Shown piece by piece: positions 33,790 to 43,599 of a stretch of 64,000 nucleotides of DNA. Position 1 is the first letter of the stretch. The number at the start of each line of letters is the position of its first letter. Made by a program: the position numbers and the translations under genes. The DNA lies in NCBI GenBank assembly GCA_022822725.1, contig JAJEAN010000002.1, positions 1-64,000 of the forward strand, given 5' to 3'. The notes beneath the pieces were generated by a model. The model had not been told where the DNA came from. It worked only from the letters and a program-made list of their open reading frames with translations, and did no database searches. Source of the stretch: Candidatus Latescibacterota bacterium (GTDB taxonomy: Bacteria; JAAXHH01).

Positions 33790-34032
33790 GGCCTGTTCTC
33801 CGCGACGGACCGTTGCATGATCCGGACCGCCGTTTGAGGAAGGTTTTAAGGCTTGTAAGGCACAATTGGAACGAATACAATTCAGAATATAATGCACTGA
33901 TGGCGTAGCACAATGCGCCGATGCCGTGCCGATGCCGCAAGGTGAGAAAAAACACCCCGGTGCGACACGAAAAGCCTGCATGAAGCAGTCATTCCGTTAA
34001 TTCGATGTTTATTCAAAAGGAAGGAGCGTTCC

Positions 34033-34965
34033 ATGCGCCGGTTTACCCGCACCCCTTATCTCTCCGGACCGGATGACCCGGCATTCAAGGAGATCCGCGG
34101 CGTGCTCGAACCCGGCGAGACGGTCCAGGTGGAGACCTTCGGCGGCCACGACCAGGACTATCTCGCCAAGAAGGACCTTCGGGCCGGTGCGGTCATGGAC
34201 GTGGATCCCTACCGGTATTCACGGCCGTGCGGCCCCTTTCACATCGAGGGGATCGAGGCCGGGGACTGGGTGTCCGTGGAGATCCTCGACATGGAGGTCG
34301 GTCCCTACGGCTTCTATCGCAACGGCGGCCCCCACTGGGGCAGCGTGCGGCTGATCGCGCCGGTGCGGGACGGCCTGGTCCATTTCCCGCCCGATTTCGT
34401 GGTACCGGTCCGGCCCATGATCGGCGTCGTCATGCTCGAATCGGTCGCCCCCCACCAGATCGATACGGGCGGCAACATGGACTTCAACGCGATTCAACCG
34501 GGCAGCACGGTCCACATCAAGGCGCAGAAACCGGGTGGACTGCTGTCTTTGGGCGACGTGCACGCGCGGATGGGGGACGGCGAGCTGACGGGTACGGGCG
34601 TGGAGATCGATTCGACGATCACGATGCGCGTGGACCGGTCGCCCGGGTTTCCGTGCAGCGCGCCGGTCGTGGAGAAGACCCGCATCGTGGAGTCGCAGGA
34701 GGAGTTTCTGACCAGCGGGCAGGGCTACAACTGGGAAGAAGCCGTCAAGATCGCCTGGAGCGAGATGAACGCACTGATCGCGGACCGGTACGACACCACC
34801 GTCGAATGCGCAAACCTCATCGTCGGCACCATCGCCGACGCCCGACCGGGCTATGCCGCCGGCCTGCTGAACCGCCGGGGCAACACGGATGGCCAGGCCT
34901 ACGTGACCTGTCAGATGGCGGTGACGAAGGAACTGCGCCGGACGGGGACGCCCTACGTGCCCTAG
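34033..34965 (+). CDS. Acetamidase/formamidase (FmdA/AmdA) family protein 1
   Basis: A 310-residue amidase-family protein: GPFHIEGIEAGDWVSVEILD, NMDFNAIQPGSTVHI, GGLLSLGDVHARMGDGEL with TGTGVEIDSTITMRVD, and the C-terminal LIVGTIADARPGYAAG. Known members release ammonia from formamide or acetamide. AAGGAAGGAG precedes the ATG. Its TAG stop overlaps the stop of the converging permease gene (CTAG, 34962-34965). A second, larger homologue lies at 41912. Confidence 0.85.
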   Translation: MRRFTRTPYLSGPDDPAFKEIRGVLEPGETVQVETFGGHDQDYLAKKDLRAGAVMDVDPYRYSRPCGPFHIEGIEAGDWVSVEILDMEVGPYGFYRNGGPHWGSVRLIAPVRDGLVHFPPDFVVPVRPMIGVVMLESVAPHQIDTGGNMDFNAIQPGSTVHIKAQKPGGLLSLGDVHARMGDGELTGTGVEIDSTITMRVDRSPGFPCSAPVVEKTRIVESQEEFLTSGQGYNWEEAVKIAWSEMNALIADRYDTTVECANLIVGTIADARPGYAAGLLNRRGNTDGQAYVTCQMAVTKELRRTGTPYVP

Positions 34966-37037
34966 TCGTGGTACATCCGCCGGAATGCGTTCAAGTCCAC
35001 GGGATCGCCGATTACAGTCAACAGATCGCCGGACTTGATCACGGTGTCGCCCGTGGGGATGACCACCTCGTCGAACTGGCGAATCCACACGATCCGGCAT
35101 CCCCCCGGGATTTCCATTTCCGAAATGGGCATGCCGATCAGGCCGCTCGCGGGCGATTGGGGAAGGACCGGGACGGTCAGGTACCGGTCGCTGCGCAGGA
35201 AGATGTCGCGAAGGGCGTGTTCGTCGACCGCGGCGATCCACACCTGGCCGAAGTTCACGTCATCGGCCCGTTCCGCGATCCGGGCCAACATGCGCAGATG
35301 CAGCGCGGTGTGCTCCGCGGGACTGACCAGGAAGAAAAACGCGAAAACATCTTGTGAATACTGCGTGCCGGTTGCGGGATTTTGATAGTCTACCCGTACG
35401 CTCTCGAATGTGCGGACGAGTACCAGTTCCGGCAGGGCGATCTCCGGCATGCGGAAATGGCGCAGCATTACGCCTTCGGCGACCGGCGTTCCGCCCGCAC
35501 CGGTCTTCCGCATGAATCTGTCGTTTATTTCACCCGTTGAAAGCCCGACCCGGGGCGACAGCTTTTCCGCCGCGACGGCGACAACCTGATCGAATGCGAC
35601 TTCCTCTTCCAGGTCGACCGGCTGGCACCGGGTAATCATGTCTTCAAACGGGTCTTCGTCCCGGAGCCCCTTTTCCTTCAGGATCCCGCGCAGTTCCCGG
35701 TCCAGTCCCTGGTAACGCGACCGGCCGAGCCGCTCGAAGATGTGGTAGATCGCGCCGTTGCGGTCCGCCCTGAACCGGGCATAGTAGAAGTACCACAGGG
35801 TCCCGGCGGATATGAATCCGACAATGAACAGGATGGCGGGCCAACCCATCTGCCAGATCACCAGGAAGGGCAGCACCATGCCCGCGATGTGCATCCACGG
35901 GTACCAGGGCGAGCGGTATCCCGGATCGTACTCGGCGATGCGGCTTTCCCGCATCACGACGACGGCGAGGCACACGACGGCGAATACGACGAGTTGAAAG
36001 GCGCTCGCCAGCTTGGCGATGCCCACGGGGTCGAGGGCCAGCAGGATGACGAGGATGCTTCCCACCGTCACGATCAGCGAGCGGACCGGTACGCCCTGGG
36101 CGTTTACATGGCTCATTCCGACGGGAAGCAGGCGGTCCCGGCTCATCGCCAGCGGATACCGGGAAGCACTGAGTATGCCCGCGTTCGCCACGGAGACGAA
36201 GGCAAGCAGCGCCGCCACGGAGAGCAGCAGGTATCCCCACCAGCCGTACAGGATGCCGGCCGCCGTCGCCGCTGGCGTCAGGTCGCCCGCAAGGCGTTCG
36301 ATGGGTATGACGCCCACCATGACCGTCGTGCCGAGGGCGTATACCAGGACGGCGGTGGCCAGGGCCAGGAATACGCCCCGGGGAAGGGTCTTTTCCGGCT
36401 TTTCGATTTCTTCCGCGAGACTCGCGACCTTGGTCACACCTACGTAGCTTATGTAGACCAGCCCCGCCGTCCCCATGAGTGTGGTGATTTCAATGTCGAA
36501 GAGGCCCTCGAACGCGACGGTATCGAGCGCCGGGACACCGCCGCCGATAAAACCGGCCAGAAGCAGGAGCAGGGCCATTACCAGGTAGATCTGCAGGCGT
36601 CCGCTCTTCGCGGCGCCGAAGTAGTTCACCGCACCGAGACCCGCCGCCAGTACAAGGGCCACGGGCAACTGGGGCAGGCCCGGGAAGAAAAGGGCGATGT
36701 AGGCACCCATGCCCACCAGCGCGAAGGTGACCTTGAGGATAAGCGCAAGCCAGGTCCCGATCCCCGTGATCAGTCCAGCGTAAGGTCCGAGGGACCGGTC
36801 GACGAAGTAGTACACGCCGCCCGCGCGGGGCATGGCGGTGGCCAGTTCCACGATGCATAGCATGGCTGGAATGAGGGGGAGGGTCGCCGCCAGGTAGGCC
36901 AGGACGAGAGAAGGGCCGGCCTCCATTGCCGCCAGACCCGGCAGAAGAAAGAAGCCCGCGCTCAACGTGGTGCCCGTCGCGACGGCGTAGACTTCGAAGA
37001 ACCGAAGTTCCTTCCTCAATCGCTGTTGTTTCGCCAT
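34962..37037 (-). CDS. APC-type permease fused to PTS-IIA-like and RCK-C-like domains
   Basis: A 691-residue protein. Twelve or so membrane helices (residues 10-425) carry the amino acid permease signature TGTTLSAGFFLLPGLAA. A cytoplasmic tail follows with a PTS EIIA type-2-like domain (about 470-615; GTPVAEGVMLRHFRMP keeps the His) and a TrkA-C/RCK-like domain at the end (about 620-690; GDTVIKSGDLLTVIGDP). The fusion suggests gating by small ligands or phosphorylation. It starts 28 bases after the NIPSNAP gene, so it is the end of an operon. Confidence 0.85.
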   Translation of the reverse strand: MAKQQRLRKELRFFEVYAVATGTTLSAGFFLLPGLAAMEAGPSLVLAYLAATLPLIPAMLCIVELATAMPRAGGVYYFVDRSLGPYAGLITGIGTWLALILKVTFALVGMGAYIALFFPGLPQLPVALVLAAGLGAVNYFGAAKSGRLQIYLVMALLLLLAGFIGGGVPALDTVAFEGLFDIEITTLMGTAGLVYISYVGVTKVASLAEEIEKPEKTLPRGVFLALATAVLVYALGTTVMVGVIPIERLAGDLTPAATAAGILYGWWGYLLLSVAALLAFVSVANAGILSASRYPLAMSRDRLLPVGMSHVNAQGVPVRSLIVTVGSILVILLALDPVGIAKLASAFQLVVFAVVCLAVVVMRESRIAEYDPGYRSPWYPWMHIAGMVLPFLVIWQMGWPAILFIVGFISAGTLWYFYYARFRADRNGAIYHIFERLGRSRYQGLDRELRGILKEKGLRDEDPFEDMITRCQPVDLEEEVAFDQVVAVAAEKLSPRVGLSTGEINDRFMRKTGAGGTPVAEGVMLRHFRMPEIALPELVLVRTFESVRVDYQNPATGTQYSQDVFAFFFLVSPAEHTALHLRMLARIAERADDVNFGQVWIAAVDEHALRDIFLRSDRYLTVPVLPQSPASGLIGMPISEMEIPGGCRIVWIRQFDEVVIPTGDTVIKSGDLLTVIGDPVDLNAFRRMYHD

Positions 37038-37065
37038 GGCGTTGCCGATTCACCACAGGGGCCTT

Positions 37066-37392
37066 CTACTGCAGGGGAGAGAAGGGAACCGGCGTCAGGA
37101 TCCGGTTGGCCACCTCGGCTACCAGTGCGCCGTTCTTCTCGCTGTCGGCCTTGGCCTTGATCCAGGCGGGGTCGGCCATGAACGCCGCCCAGGCCCGGTC
37201 GCGGTGGTTTGCGTCTTCAAAGGCCAGCAGGTAGGTGAGCTCGTGATTGCTCGGTCCCACCGCGGTCTGCCAGAATCCGACCAGCTTCATGCCGTGTTTC
37301 TCGAAGAGGGGCACGGCGTGGTCCGTGAACCGGCCCAGGATATCCGGCACGCGGCCGGGCATTATCTTGTAGATACGTTCTTCGTAGATCAT
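37066..37392 (-). CDS. NIPSNAP family protein
   Basis: 108 residues of a ferredoxin-like dimeric alpha/beta barrel: MIYEERIYKIMPGRVPDIL, LVGFWQTAVGPSNHELTYLLAFED and WAAFMADPAWIKAKADSE. The ATG at 37392 follows GGAGA and clears the upstream stop at 37407; an earlier frame start at 37428 would overlap it. Function unknown in bacteria; often encoded with catabolic enzymes. Confidence 0.85.
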   Translation of the reverse strand: MIYEERIYKIMPGRVPDILGRFTDHAVPLFEKHGMKLVGFWQTAVGPSNHELTYLLAFEDANHRDRAWAAFMADPAWIKAKADSEKNGALVAEVANRILTPVPFSPLQ

Positions 37393-37406
37393 CGCGGAAT
37401 CTCCGA

Positions 37407-38552
37407 TCAGTCCAGGCCGGCCAGGCACGCCCCGCGCGCCACGTCGAATCCCTGGCGGCGCAGGTACTGCTCCAGCCCGACGAGAAAGGGCGTTACGGCC
37501 TCGAGGTTTGCGTTGTGCGCCATGTGACCCACGCGTATGGTCCGGTTCACGTAGTCACCCAGGCCCAGGCCGACATGCATGCCGTACTCGGCCTTCATGA
37601 AATCGGAAAAGGCGGTGGGCTTGAACCGGTCTTCCGACAGGATGACCGTCATGTTGACGCAGGCTGCCCGTTCCTCGGCCATGACCTTCAGGCCCATCGC
37701 GCGCACGCCTTCCCGCACCACGCGGGAGACCTTGCGGTGCCGGGTCCAACAGGCCTCGAGCCCCTCTTCCAGGATATCGTCCGTGCTTCTGGTCAACGCG
37801 ACGAAGTTATTGACCGGCATGGTGCCGGGATGGGGGTGGACGTCGGCCTGGGTCTCGGCAAAGTGGCGCAGGTTCTGCAGGTCGCCCATGAACCCGCGGG
37901 GTTCCCGCCGGTCTTTCATGGCGTCCCATGCCCTGTCGCCCACGGCCACGAGGGCCAGGCCGGGAGGCGCGCCCAGGGCCTTCTGTGAGGCACACACCGT
38001 GACGTCGATGTCCCAGGCGTCCATCAGGTACTGCTCGCCGCCCAGGGACGCGATGGTGTCCACCAGGACGAGCATGCCGTGTTCCCGGGCGGCGGCCGCC
38101 AGTTCGTGCACCGGGTTGGCCACGCCCGTCGACGTTTCCCCGTGCACCATGAAGACCGCCTTCAGACCGGGGTTGTCAGCGGCCGCCTCGTGGATATCCG
38201 CCGCCTCGAAGGGTACACCCCACGGCTTATTCAACACCACCGAATCCAGCCCGAAAGCCCTGGCGAGATCGTCCAGCCGCTTGCCGAAGAGGCCGTTGTC
38301 CAGCGTCAGGATCCGGTCGCCGGGATTGAACAGGCTGTTCATGACCACGTCGTTGCCCGTGTGGCCCGATCCCACCAGCACGAAGACCTCACCTTCCGTC
38401 CCGATCACGCGCTGGAGGTTGGACAGGGTCTTGCGCCAGATTTCGACCCAGCGATCACCGTAATGGGCGGTGAGCGGATCGCTCATGTGGGCGAGCACTT
38501 CGGGGCTGACTTCAATGGGACCGGGGATCATCAGACGGTAGTGTTTGCGCAT
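37407..38552 (-). CDS. Class V PLP aminotransferase (alanine-glyoxylate/serine-type)
   Basis: A 381-residue fold-type I aminotransferase: LMIPGPIEVSPEVLAHM at the N-terminus, VLVGSGHTGND, FMVHGETSTGVANPV, LVLVDTIASLGG and the PLP Lys191 in CASQKALGAPPGLALV. Alanine-glyoxylate or serine-pyruvate transamination is typical for this group. It heads the operon followed by the NIPSNAP and permease genes. Confidence 0.9.
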   Translation of the reverse strand: MRKHYRLMIPGPIEVSPEVLAHMSDPLTAHYGDRWVEIWRKTLSNLQRVIGTEGEVFVLVGSGHTGNDVVMNSLFNPGDRILTLDNGLFGKRLDDLARAFGLDSVVLNKPWGVPFEAADIHEAAADNPGLKAVFMVHGETSTGVANPVHELAAAAREHGMLVLVDTIASLGGEQYLMDAWDIDVTVCASQKALGAPPGLALVAVGDRAWDAMKDRREPRGFMGDLQNLRHFAETQADVHPHPGTMPVNNFVALTRSTDDILEEGLEACWTRHRKVSRVVREGVRAMGLKVMAEERAACVNMTVILSEDRFKPTAFSDFMKAEYGMHVGLGLGDYVNRTIRVGHMAHNANLEAVTPFLVGLEQYLRRQGFDVARGACLAGLD

Positions 38553-39008
38553 GGAGGTTACCTGTTGAAATGAAAGATGAAATCAGTTCAGTCGTCGTTT
38601 CCTGCGTCGTTTCCTGCGTCGTTTCGCGGCGGGCGAAACTTCGTTCGAATATACGGTAACGCAAATGGTGGATCAACAGAGAAAAACTGAAGGCGTTCGG
38701 GGTGTCCACCGTATCTTAAAATTAATGTATTCTGTGGCCTTTTGCAGGACGCTGGATACACATTGGCCTTGACTCGGACGGGATGCCCGCCTTTATTACC
38801 TCTGTCTGTACCGTAGAGGATGCCTGGACCATGGCGGACACGGCGCAGGTGGAACTCGGCGCAGGCGGCCATGGCGCAAGCGCCCTGAATGACACAGCGC
38901 GAGCACCCCGAATGACACAGCACGTAAGCAGGTGTCCCCGATTTGCAGGCGTCCCGTAAACAACGTGAACATAACGGTATCGTCACCACAGGAACGAGGT
39001 TTCGGTAA
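38553..39008. other. 456-base intergenic region with repeats and a weak promoter
   Basis: No gene seen. It holds three 12-base tandem copies of GTCGTTTCCTGC-type sequence (38594-38629), a diverged 18-base direct repeat around GAATGACACAGC (38883-38900 and 38906-38923), and on the plus strand TTGACT (38769-38774) with TTTATT (38792-38797), a possible 17-base-spaced promoter for ggt. Confidence 0.4.
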
Positions 39009-40781
39009 ATGATACATCGATTCAAGACCCTGGTCGTTCTGTGCGGCTTCATCCTGCTGTCCACCACGGTTCAAACGTCCCACGCGGCGTCCCGCAAGCC
39101 GGTCGTCGGCAAGCAGGGCATGGCGGTGGCCGTCGAACCCCTGGCCACGCAGATCGCCGCGGACATCCTCAAGCAGGGGGGTAACGCGGTGGACGCGGCC
39201 GTGGGACTGGGGCTGGCCCTGGCGGTGACCCATCCTTCCGCCGGCAACATCGGAGGCGGGGGCTTCATGGTCATTCGCCTTGCGGACGGCACGGCCGTTG
39301 CCGTCGACTACCGGGAAAAGGCGCCCGGGAAAGCCCATGCCCGGATGTACCTGGATCCGGACGGCAACCGGGCCGTGAACCAGAACGTCGTCCTCACACG
39401 TGGCGACGGCACCTCCTATCACCCCTTCACCAACCGGATCCACCACCTGGCCATCGGCGTGCCGGGCACCGTTGCGGGATTCGCCCTGGCCCTGGAGAAA
39501 TACGGGACCATGTCCATGGCGGAGGTCATCCAGCCCGCCATCGATCTCGCCGAGAACGGGTTTATCCTGACGGAACGCATCGCCCGCGGACTGAACGGCC
39601 GCAAGGTCATTTTCGACCAGATCCCCGCGAGCAAGGCGGCCATGCTCCGCAGCGACGGCGAGGACTGGCAGGAAGGCGACCGCTGGATCCAGAAGGACCT
39701 GGCGGAAACCCTGAAGCTTATCGCTCAGTACGGTCACGACGGCTTCTACAAGGGCAGGACCGCCGAGTTGATCGAGAAGGACATGATGGCCGGCGGCGGC
39801 ATGATCGACCGGAACGACTTGGCCAATTACCAGGCGATCGTCAGAGAACCCATTCGCAATACCTACCGCGGGGAATACGAGATCATTTCCATGCCCCCGC
39901 CGAGTTCGGGCGGCATCACCATGTCGCTGATGCTCAATATCATCGAAGGGTACGACTTGAGCCGGTTGGGCCATAACTCGTCCAACACCCTTCACGTCAT
40001 GACCGAAGCCATGCGCCGGGCCTATGCCGAACGCGCCCGGCACCTGGGAGACGCGGACTTCGTCGAGATTCCGGGACATCTCACGACGAAGGAGTACGCC
40101 GCGGAGCTTCGGGCCACGATCGATCCCTACTTCGCCACGCCCAGCGAGGAACTGGGACCGGAACTTACCATGGCAACGGAGCCCATGGAGACCACCCATT
40201 ATTCCGTCGTCGACCAGTGGGGCAACGCCGTTTCGAACACCTACACGCTTGAAGGCGGGTACGGCTCCCACATCGTCATCGCGGGAACGGGCATGATCAC
40301 GAACAACGAGATGGGCGATTTCAATTACCAACCGGGGGTCACCAGAAACACCGGGCAGATCGGCACGCCGCCGAACATCATCGAACCGAATAAGCGCATG
40401 CTTAGTTCGATGTCGCCGACCATCGTTACGCGCAACGGCGAACTGTACCTGGTAGTGGGTAGCCCCGGGGGACGCACGATCATCAATACGACCATGCAGC
40501 TGATCCTTAATGTCGTCGATCACGGCATGAATATCCAGGAAGCAGTCGACGCGCCGCGCATCCACCACCAGTGGTTCCCGGACTTCCTACGCGTGGAAGG
40601 CGGCGTGGGGACCGACGTCGTCGACGCCCTGAAGACGAAGGGGCACAGTCTCAGCAGCCGCGGATTCGGAGGCGGTTCATACCGCCAGGGAGATGGCCAC
40701 AGTATCATGGTGGACCCCGATACCGGCGATCGGCTGGGCGCCCCTGACCCCAGGATCGAAGGCGCTGCATTCGGACATTAG
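39009..40781 (+). CDS. ggt: Gamma-glutamyltransferase
   Basis: A 590-residue Ntn-hydrolase precursor. A signal peptide (residues 1-26, FKTLVVLCGFILLSTTVQTSHA) targets it to the periplasm. GGNAVDAAVGLGLALAV, THPSAGNIGGGGFMV and the autoprocessing site TTHYSVVDQWGNAVSNTYTL are characteristic, with the nucleophile Thr at about 395. MLSSMSPTIV and VVGSPGGRTIINT complete the small subunit. It transfers or hydrolyses gamma-glutamyl groups, for instance from glutathione. It is followed by a PLP enzyme gene that could act on released cysteine-type products. Confidence 0.93.
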   Translation: MIHRFKTLVVLCGFILLSTTVQTSHAASRKPVVGKQGMAVAVEPLATQIAADILKQGGNAVDAAVGLGLALAVTHPSAGNIGGGGFMVIRLADGTAVAVDYREKAPGKAHARMYLDPDGNRAVNQNVVLTRGDGTSYHPFTNRIHHLAIGVPGTVAGFALALEKYGTMSMAEVIQPAIDLAENGFILTERIARGLNGRKVIFDQIPASKAAMLRSDGEDWQEGDRWIQKDLAETLKLIAQYGHDGFYKGRTAELIEKDMMAGGGMIDRNDLANYQAIVREPIRNTYRGEYEIISMPPPSSGGITMSLMLNIIEGYDLSRLGHNSSNTLHVMTEAMRRAYAERARHLGDADFVEIPGHLTTKEYAAELRATIDPYFATPSEELGPELTMATEPMETTHYSVVDQWGNAVSNTYTLEGGYGSHIVIAGTGMITNNEMGDFNYQPGVTRNTGQIGTPPNIIEPNKRMLSSMSPTIVTRNGELYLVVGSPGGRTIINTTMQLILNVVDHGMNIQEAVDAPRIHHQWFPDFLRVEGGVGTDVVDALKTKGHSLSSRGFGGGSYRQGDGHSIMVDPDTGDRLGAPDPRIEGAAFGH

Positions 40782-40842
40782 GCGAACTTGGCCGGATGAT
40801 TCCCGCAGGGAACCCGGCTTCTCGCCTGCTGGAGCAGCCATA

Positions 40843-41862
40843 TTGAAGTTGTACGACCGTGACGCCGCGCAGGAATTGCGTCACCTCCTGGGCAGGTTCA
40901 CCCGAGCACCGGTGGCCCACCTGCCCACTCCGCTACAGGACTGTCCTCGCCTCGCGGAGGCCCTCGGGGGCCCCCGTATATACATCAAACGCGATGACAT
41001 GACCGGACTGGCCATGGGCGGAAACAAAGCCCGCCAGTTCACCTACTCGCTGGGTCCCGCCCTCGAGAACGGGTGCGACTACCTGGTCCACGGCTCCGAT
41101 TCACAGTCCAACCAGTCCGCGCAGACCGCCGCAGCCGCCGCCCGGCTGGGCATGAAGTCCATCGTGGTCATCCCGCGGGACCACCGATCCTATCCCGTTT
41201 CCGGCAACCTGCTGCTCAACCACCTCATGGCGGACCAGATCAAGTACGTCTTTCCCCTGACCGTGAAGGACGAGTTGAAAAAGCAGATCGATGAACTGGA
41301 AACGAAGGGGTCGAAGGCTTACGACACGAGCACCGACGGTGCGATCCTGCGCGCCGTGGCCTACGTCGACGCCGTCCTCGAACTGTGCGAACAGTTGGCG
41401 CAGCGGAGCATTACGCCAAGGGCCATCTATACAAGTTCCATGACCCATACCATTGTCGGGCTGGTGGTCGGACTGCGCGCCGTCTCCGCCGGCTTCAAGG
41501 CCGTCGGGCTCAACTACTGGGTGGGAGACGACCGGGAGATGCAGGAACGTCTCGCGCCCGTGGCCAACGAATGTGCCTCGGTCATCGGACTGAAACACAC
41601 TTTCACACCGGACGATTTCGATGTCACCTGCGCGTTCGCCAAACCGGATTTCGGCGAACCGTCGCGCACCAGCCTCGAAACCATGCGCCTGGTGGCGCAG
41701 ACCGAGGGCATCGTACTCGATCCGGTATACACGGCCAAGGCCATGGACGGCCTGGCCATACACATCCGGGAGGGGCGTTTCCGGACGGACGAATCCGTCG
41801 TATTCCTGCACACGGGAGGGACGCCCGCCGTATTCGCATATGGAGACGAGCTCTTCGGTTGA
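40843..41862 (+). CDS. D-cysteine desulfhydrase / ACC deaminase family PLP enzyme
   Basis: 339 residues from a TTG at 40843, with GGAG eight bases upstream; the frame is open earlier but that part overlaps ggt. Fold-type II enzyme with the PLP Lys62 in GLAMGGNKARQF, DSQSNQSAQTAAAAARLGMK, the phosphate loop around SSMTHTIVGLVVG and VVFLHTGGTPAVF near the end. Family members convert D-cysteine or aminocyclopropane-carboxylate to pyruvate or ketobutyrate plus ammonia. Position after ggt suggests amino-acid or sulfur catabolism. Confidence 0.85.
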   Translation: MKLYDRDAAQELRHLLGRFTRAPVAHLPTPLQDCPRLAEALGGPRIYIKRDDMTGLAMGGNKARQFTYSLGPALENGCDYLVHGSDSQSNQSAQTAAAAARLGMKSIVVIPRDHRSYPVSGNLLLNHLMADQIKYVFPLTVKDELKKQIDELETKGSKAYDTSTDGAILRAVAYVDAVLELCEQLAQRSITPRAIYTSSMTHTIVGLVVGLRAVSAGFKAVGLNYWVGDDREMQERLAPVANECASVIGLKHTFTPDDFDVTCAFAKPDFGEPSRTSLETMRLVAQTEGIVLDPVYTAKAMDGLAIHIREGRFRTDESVVFLHTGGTPAVFAYGDELFG

Positions 41863-41911
41863 GCCGCTCCGGTTGGATCCACCAACCCATTCAAGAGAGG
41901 TTATATCTATT

Positions 41912-43552
41912 TTGTTTCGCAGATCATCCAGGACGTCGCGGACGTCCAAGACAGGCAGCAAGGAGCAGGACGCACTGACCAGACGGGTTACCAGAGACCG
42001 GGTCCACCAGGTATTCAGTCCGAACGTCTCACCGGCCATCACGGTGAACCGCGGTGAAACCGTCGTAGTGGAAACACAGGACTGCTACCGGGGTCTCCTT
42101 ACGAAGGAACCCAAAACCCACGATGACGTCGACCAGGGCGGGGGTATTCCCGTAACCGGTCCGATCTACGTGGAAGAAGCAAGCATCGGCGACGTATTGT
42201 CGATCCAGGTGAAACAGATCGCAACGGCCGGTACCGGCGTGTTCGCCGTGCAGCCGGAGTCGAGCTTTCCCGGACAGGATATCCACAAGCCCAGGGTGCG
42301 CGTCCTCGACGTCAACGAAAACCAGGTTCACCTGGACGACCGGCTCAAACTGCCGCTCCACCCGGTGATCGGGAGCATGGGCGTGGCCGCGAAGCACGGG
42401 GAAATCGATACCATCTATCCGGGCCGGCACGGGGGAAACATGGACACCCTGGAAATCACGACCGGGTCCCGGATCTATCTCCCCGTTCAGGTCAACGGCG
42501 CCCTGTTGTCGCTGGGTGATGTAAAGGCCTGCGTGGGCGACGGACAGATCGCCGGTTCCGGCGTGGAAGTCGAAGCGGAGGTCACCCTGCGGGTGGACAC
42601 GCTGCCGGGCGGGCGGTTCTCATGGCCCCGGGTCGAATCGAAGGGCGAATGGATCACCATCACGTCCGCGTCCACGGTGGACCAGGCGGCACGCCTGGCG
42701 ATCACGGAAATGGTGAAGTGGATCTCGCAGGACAAGGGGCTCGACTCCGATACGGCCTACGCGCTGGTCAGCCTGGGCGGCAGCCTGCGCGTCAGCCAGT
42801 GGGGGAATCCGCTGACTACCGCGCGCATGGTCTTTCCCAAGCGCCTGATCAACAAGCTCAAATCGGTGCCTGCCGCATCAGGCAGGCTCGATTACCGGGA
42901 GCTTCCACCCGCGGCCAATGGCGACGCCGAAGCCGTGGCGGCTGAAACGGAGCCATCCGCAACCCGTTCATCCCGCAGATCCGGCTCAGGGCGTTCGCAA
43001 CGTGGATCGGGCCGGTCCCGGCAATCCGGCGGACGTCGCGGAACGCGCCAGAAGTCGACCGGCGCGGAGACTCCAGCGAGCAATGAAAACGATCGGAAAG
43101 AGGTGAACGGAGACGACAAGCAAGCTGCGGCCAAGGACGACAAGCAAGCCGCGGCCAAGGTAGACCGGAAGGGCGCTGCCAAGGACGACAAGCAAGCTGC
43201 GGCCAAGGACGACAAGCAAGCTGCGGCCGGAGAAGACAGGAAGGACGGTCAGCGCGCCGCGCGAGGCAACGGTCACAGGAGGACCAGGGGCAGATCCGCC
43301 AGGAAAGGGAAAGACGAACCGGTCTCTCAAAAAGAATCGTCGCCGGCGCAATCCGACGACGGCGCCGTCACGGTAGAGACCGCTTCGGCAACCCGCGGCG
43401 GAAAGGACACGGTGGCGGAACCGGCAGAAACCACCGCCAAAACCGCGGATTCCAGCAAGGAAGCGCGACAGTCCGCCGACGAGACCGCACAGGATTCCGC
43501 TCCCCGCAAGTCCACATTCGGAAGAAGGCAGCGGCGTACGGTCCGCCGGTAG
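41912..43552 (+). CDS. Acetamidase/formamidase family protein 2 with a long repetitive tail
   Basis: About 546 residues from a TTG at 41912 (AGAGAGG upstream). Residues 20-320 are an FmdA/AmdA domain: NRGETVVVETQDCYRGL, GPIYVEEASIGDVLSI, GALLSLGDVKACVGDGQIAG and TAYALVSLGGSLRVSQWGNP. Residues 325-546 are low complexity: Ser/Arg/Gly-rich stretches, a DDKQAAAK repeat array and an Arg-rich end (GRRQRRTVRR). That tail is absent from the paralogue at 34033 and may bind nucleic acid or a surface; its role is unknown. Confidence 0.8.
   Translation: MFRRSSRTSRTSKTGSKEQDALTRRVTRDRVHQVFSPNVSPAITVNRGETVVVETQDCYRGLLTKEPKTHDDVDQGGGIPVTGPIYVEEASIGDVLSIQVKQIATAGTGVFAVQPESSFPGQDIHKPRVRVLDVNENQVHLDDRLKLPLHPVIGSMGVAAKHGEIDTIYPGRHGGNMDTLEITTGSRIYLPVQVNGALLSLGDVKACVGDGQIAGSGVEVEAEVTLRVDTLPGGRFSWPRVESKGEWITITSASTVDQAARLAITEMVKWISQDKGLDSDTAYALVSLGGSLRVSQWGNPLTTARMVFPKRLINKLKSVPAASGRLDYRELPPAANGDAEAVAAETEPSATRSSRRSGSGRSQRGSGRSRQSGGRRGTRQKSTGAETPASNENDRKEVNGDDKQAAAKDDKQAAAKVDRKGAAKDDKQAAAKDDKQAAAGEDRKDGQRAARGNGHRRTRGRSARKGKDEPVSQKESSPAQSDDGAVTVETASATRGGKDTVAEPAETTAKTADSSKEARQSADETAQDSAPRKSTFGRRQRRTVRR
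43112..43231 (+). repeat. Five 24-bp in-frame tandem repeats
   Basis: Five 24-base units start at 43112, most reading GACGACAAGCAAGC and ending GCGGCCAAG. They encode DDKQAAAK; the third copy has diverged to VDRKGAAK. The array lies in the tail of the acetamidase-family protein 2 gene. Confidence 0.85.
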
Positions 43553-43567
43553 TAAGGAAACATCGGC

Positions 43568-43590
43568 CGGCGCACCTTGTCGGTGCGCCG
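43568..43590. terminator. GC-rich hairpin between convergent genes
   Basis: A perfect 9-bp stem CGGCGCACC / GGTGCGCCG with a TTGTC loop lies between the acetamidase stop (43552) and the converging stop at 43600. No clear U-tract follows, so it is a probable rather than proven bidirectional terminator. Confidence 0.5.
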
Positions 43591-43599
43591 CGCTTAAAA

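Noticed and set aside
38769-38797. Firm promoter call for ggt
   Set aside because: The -10 is weak and other hexamers fit as well, so it is only mentioned within the intergenic entry.
43112-43231. Possible CRISPR array
   Set aside because: The 24-base units are contiguous with no spacers and encode an in-frame amino-acid repeat.
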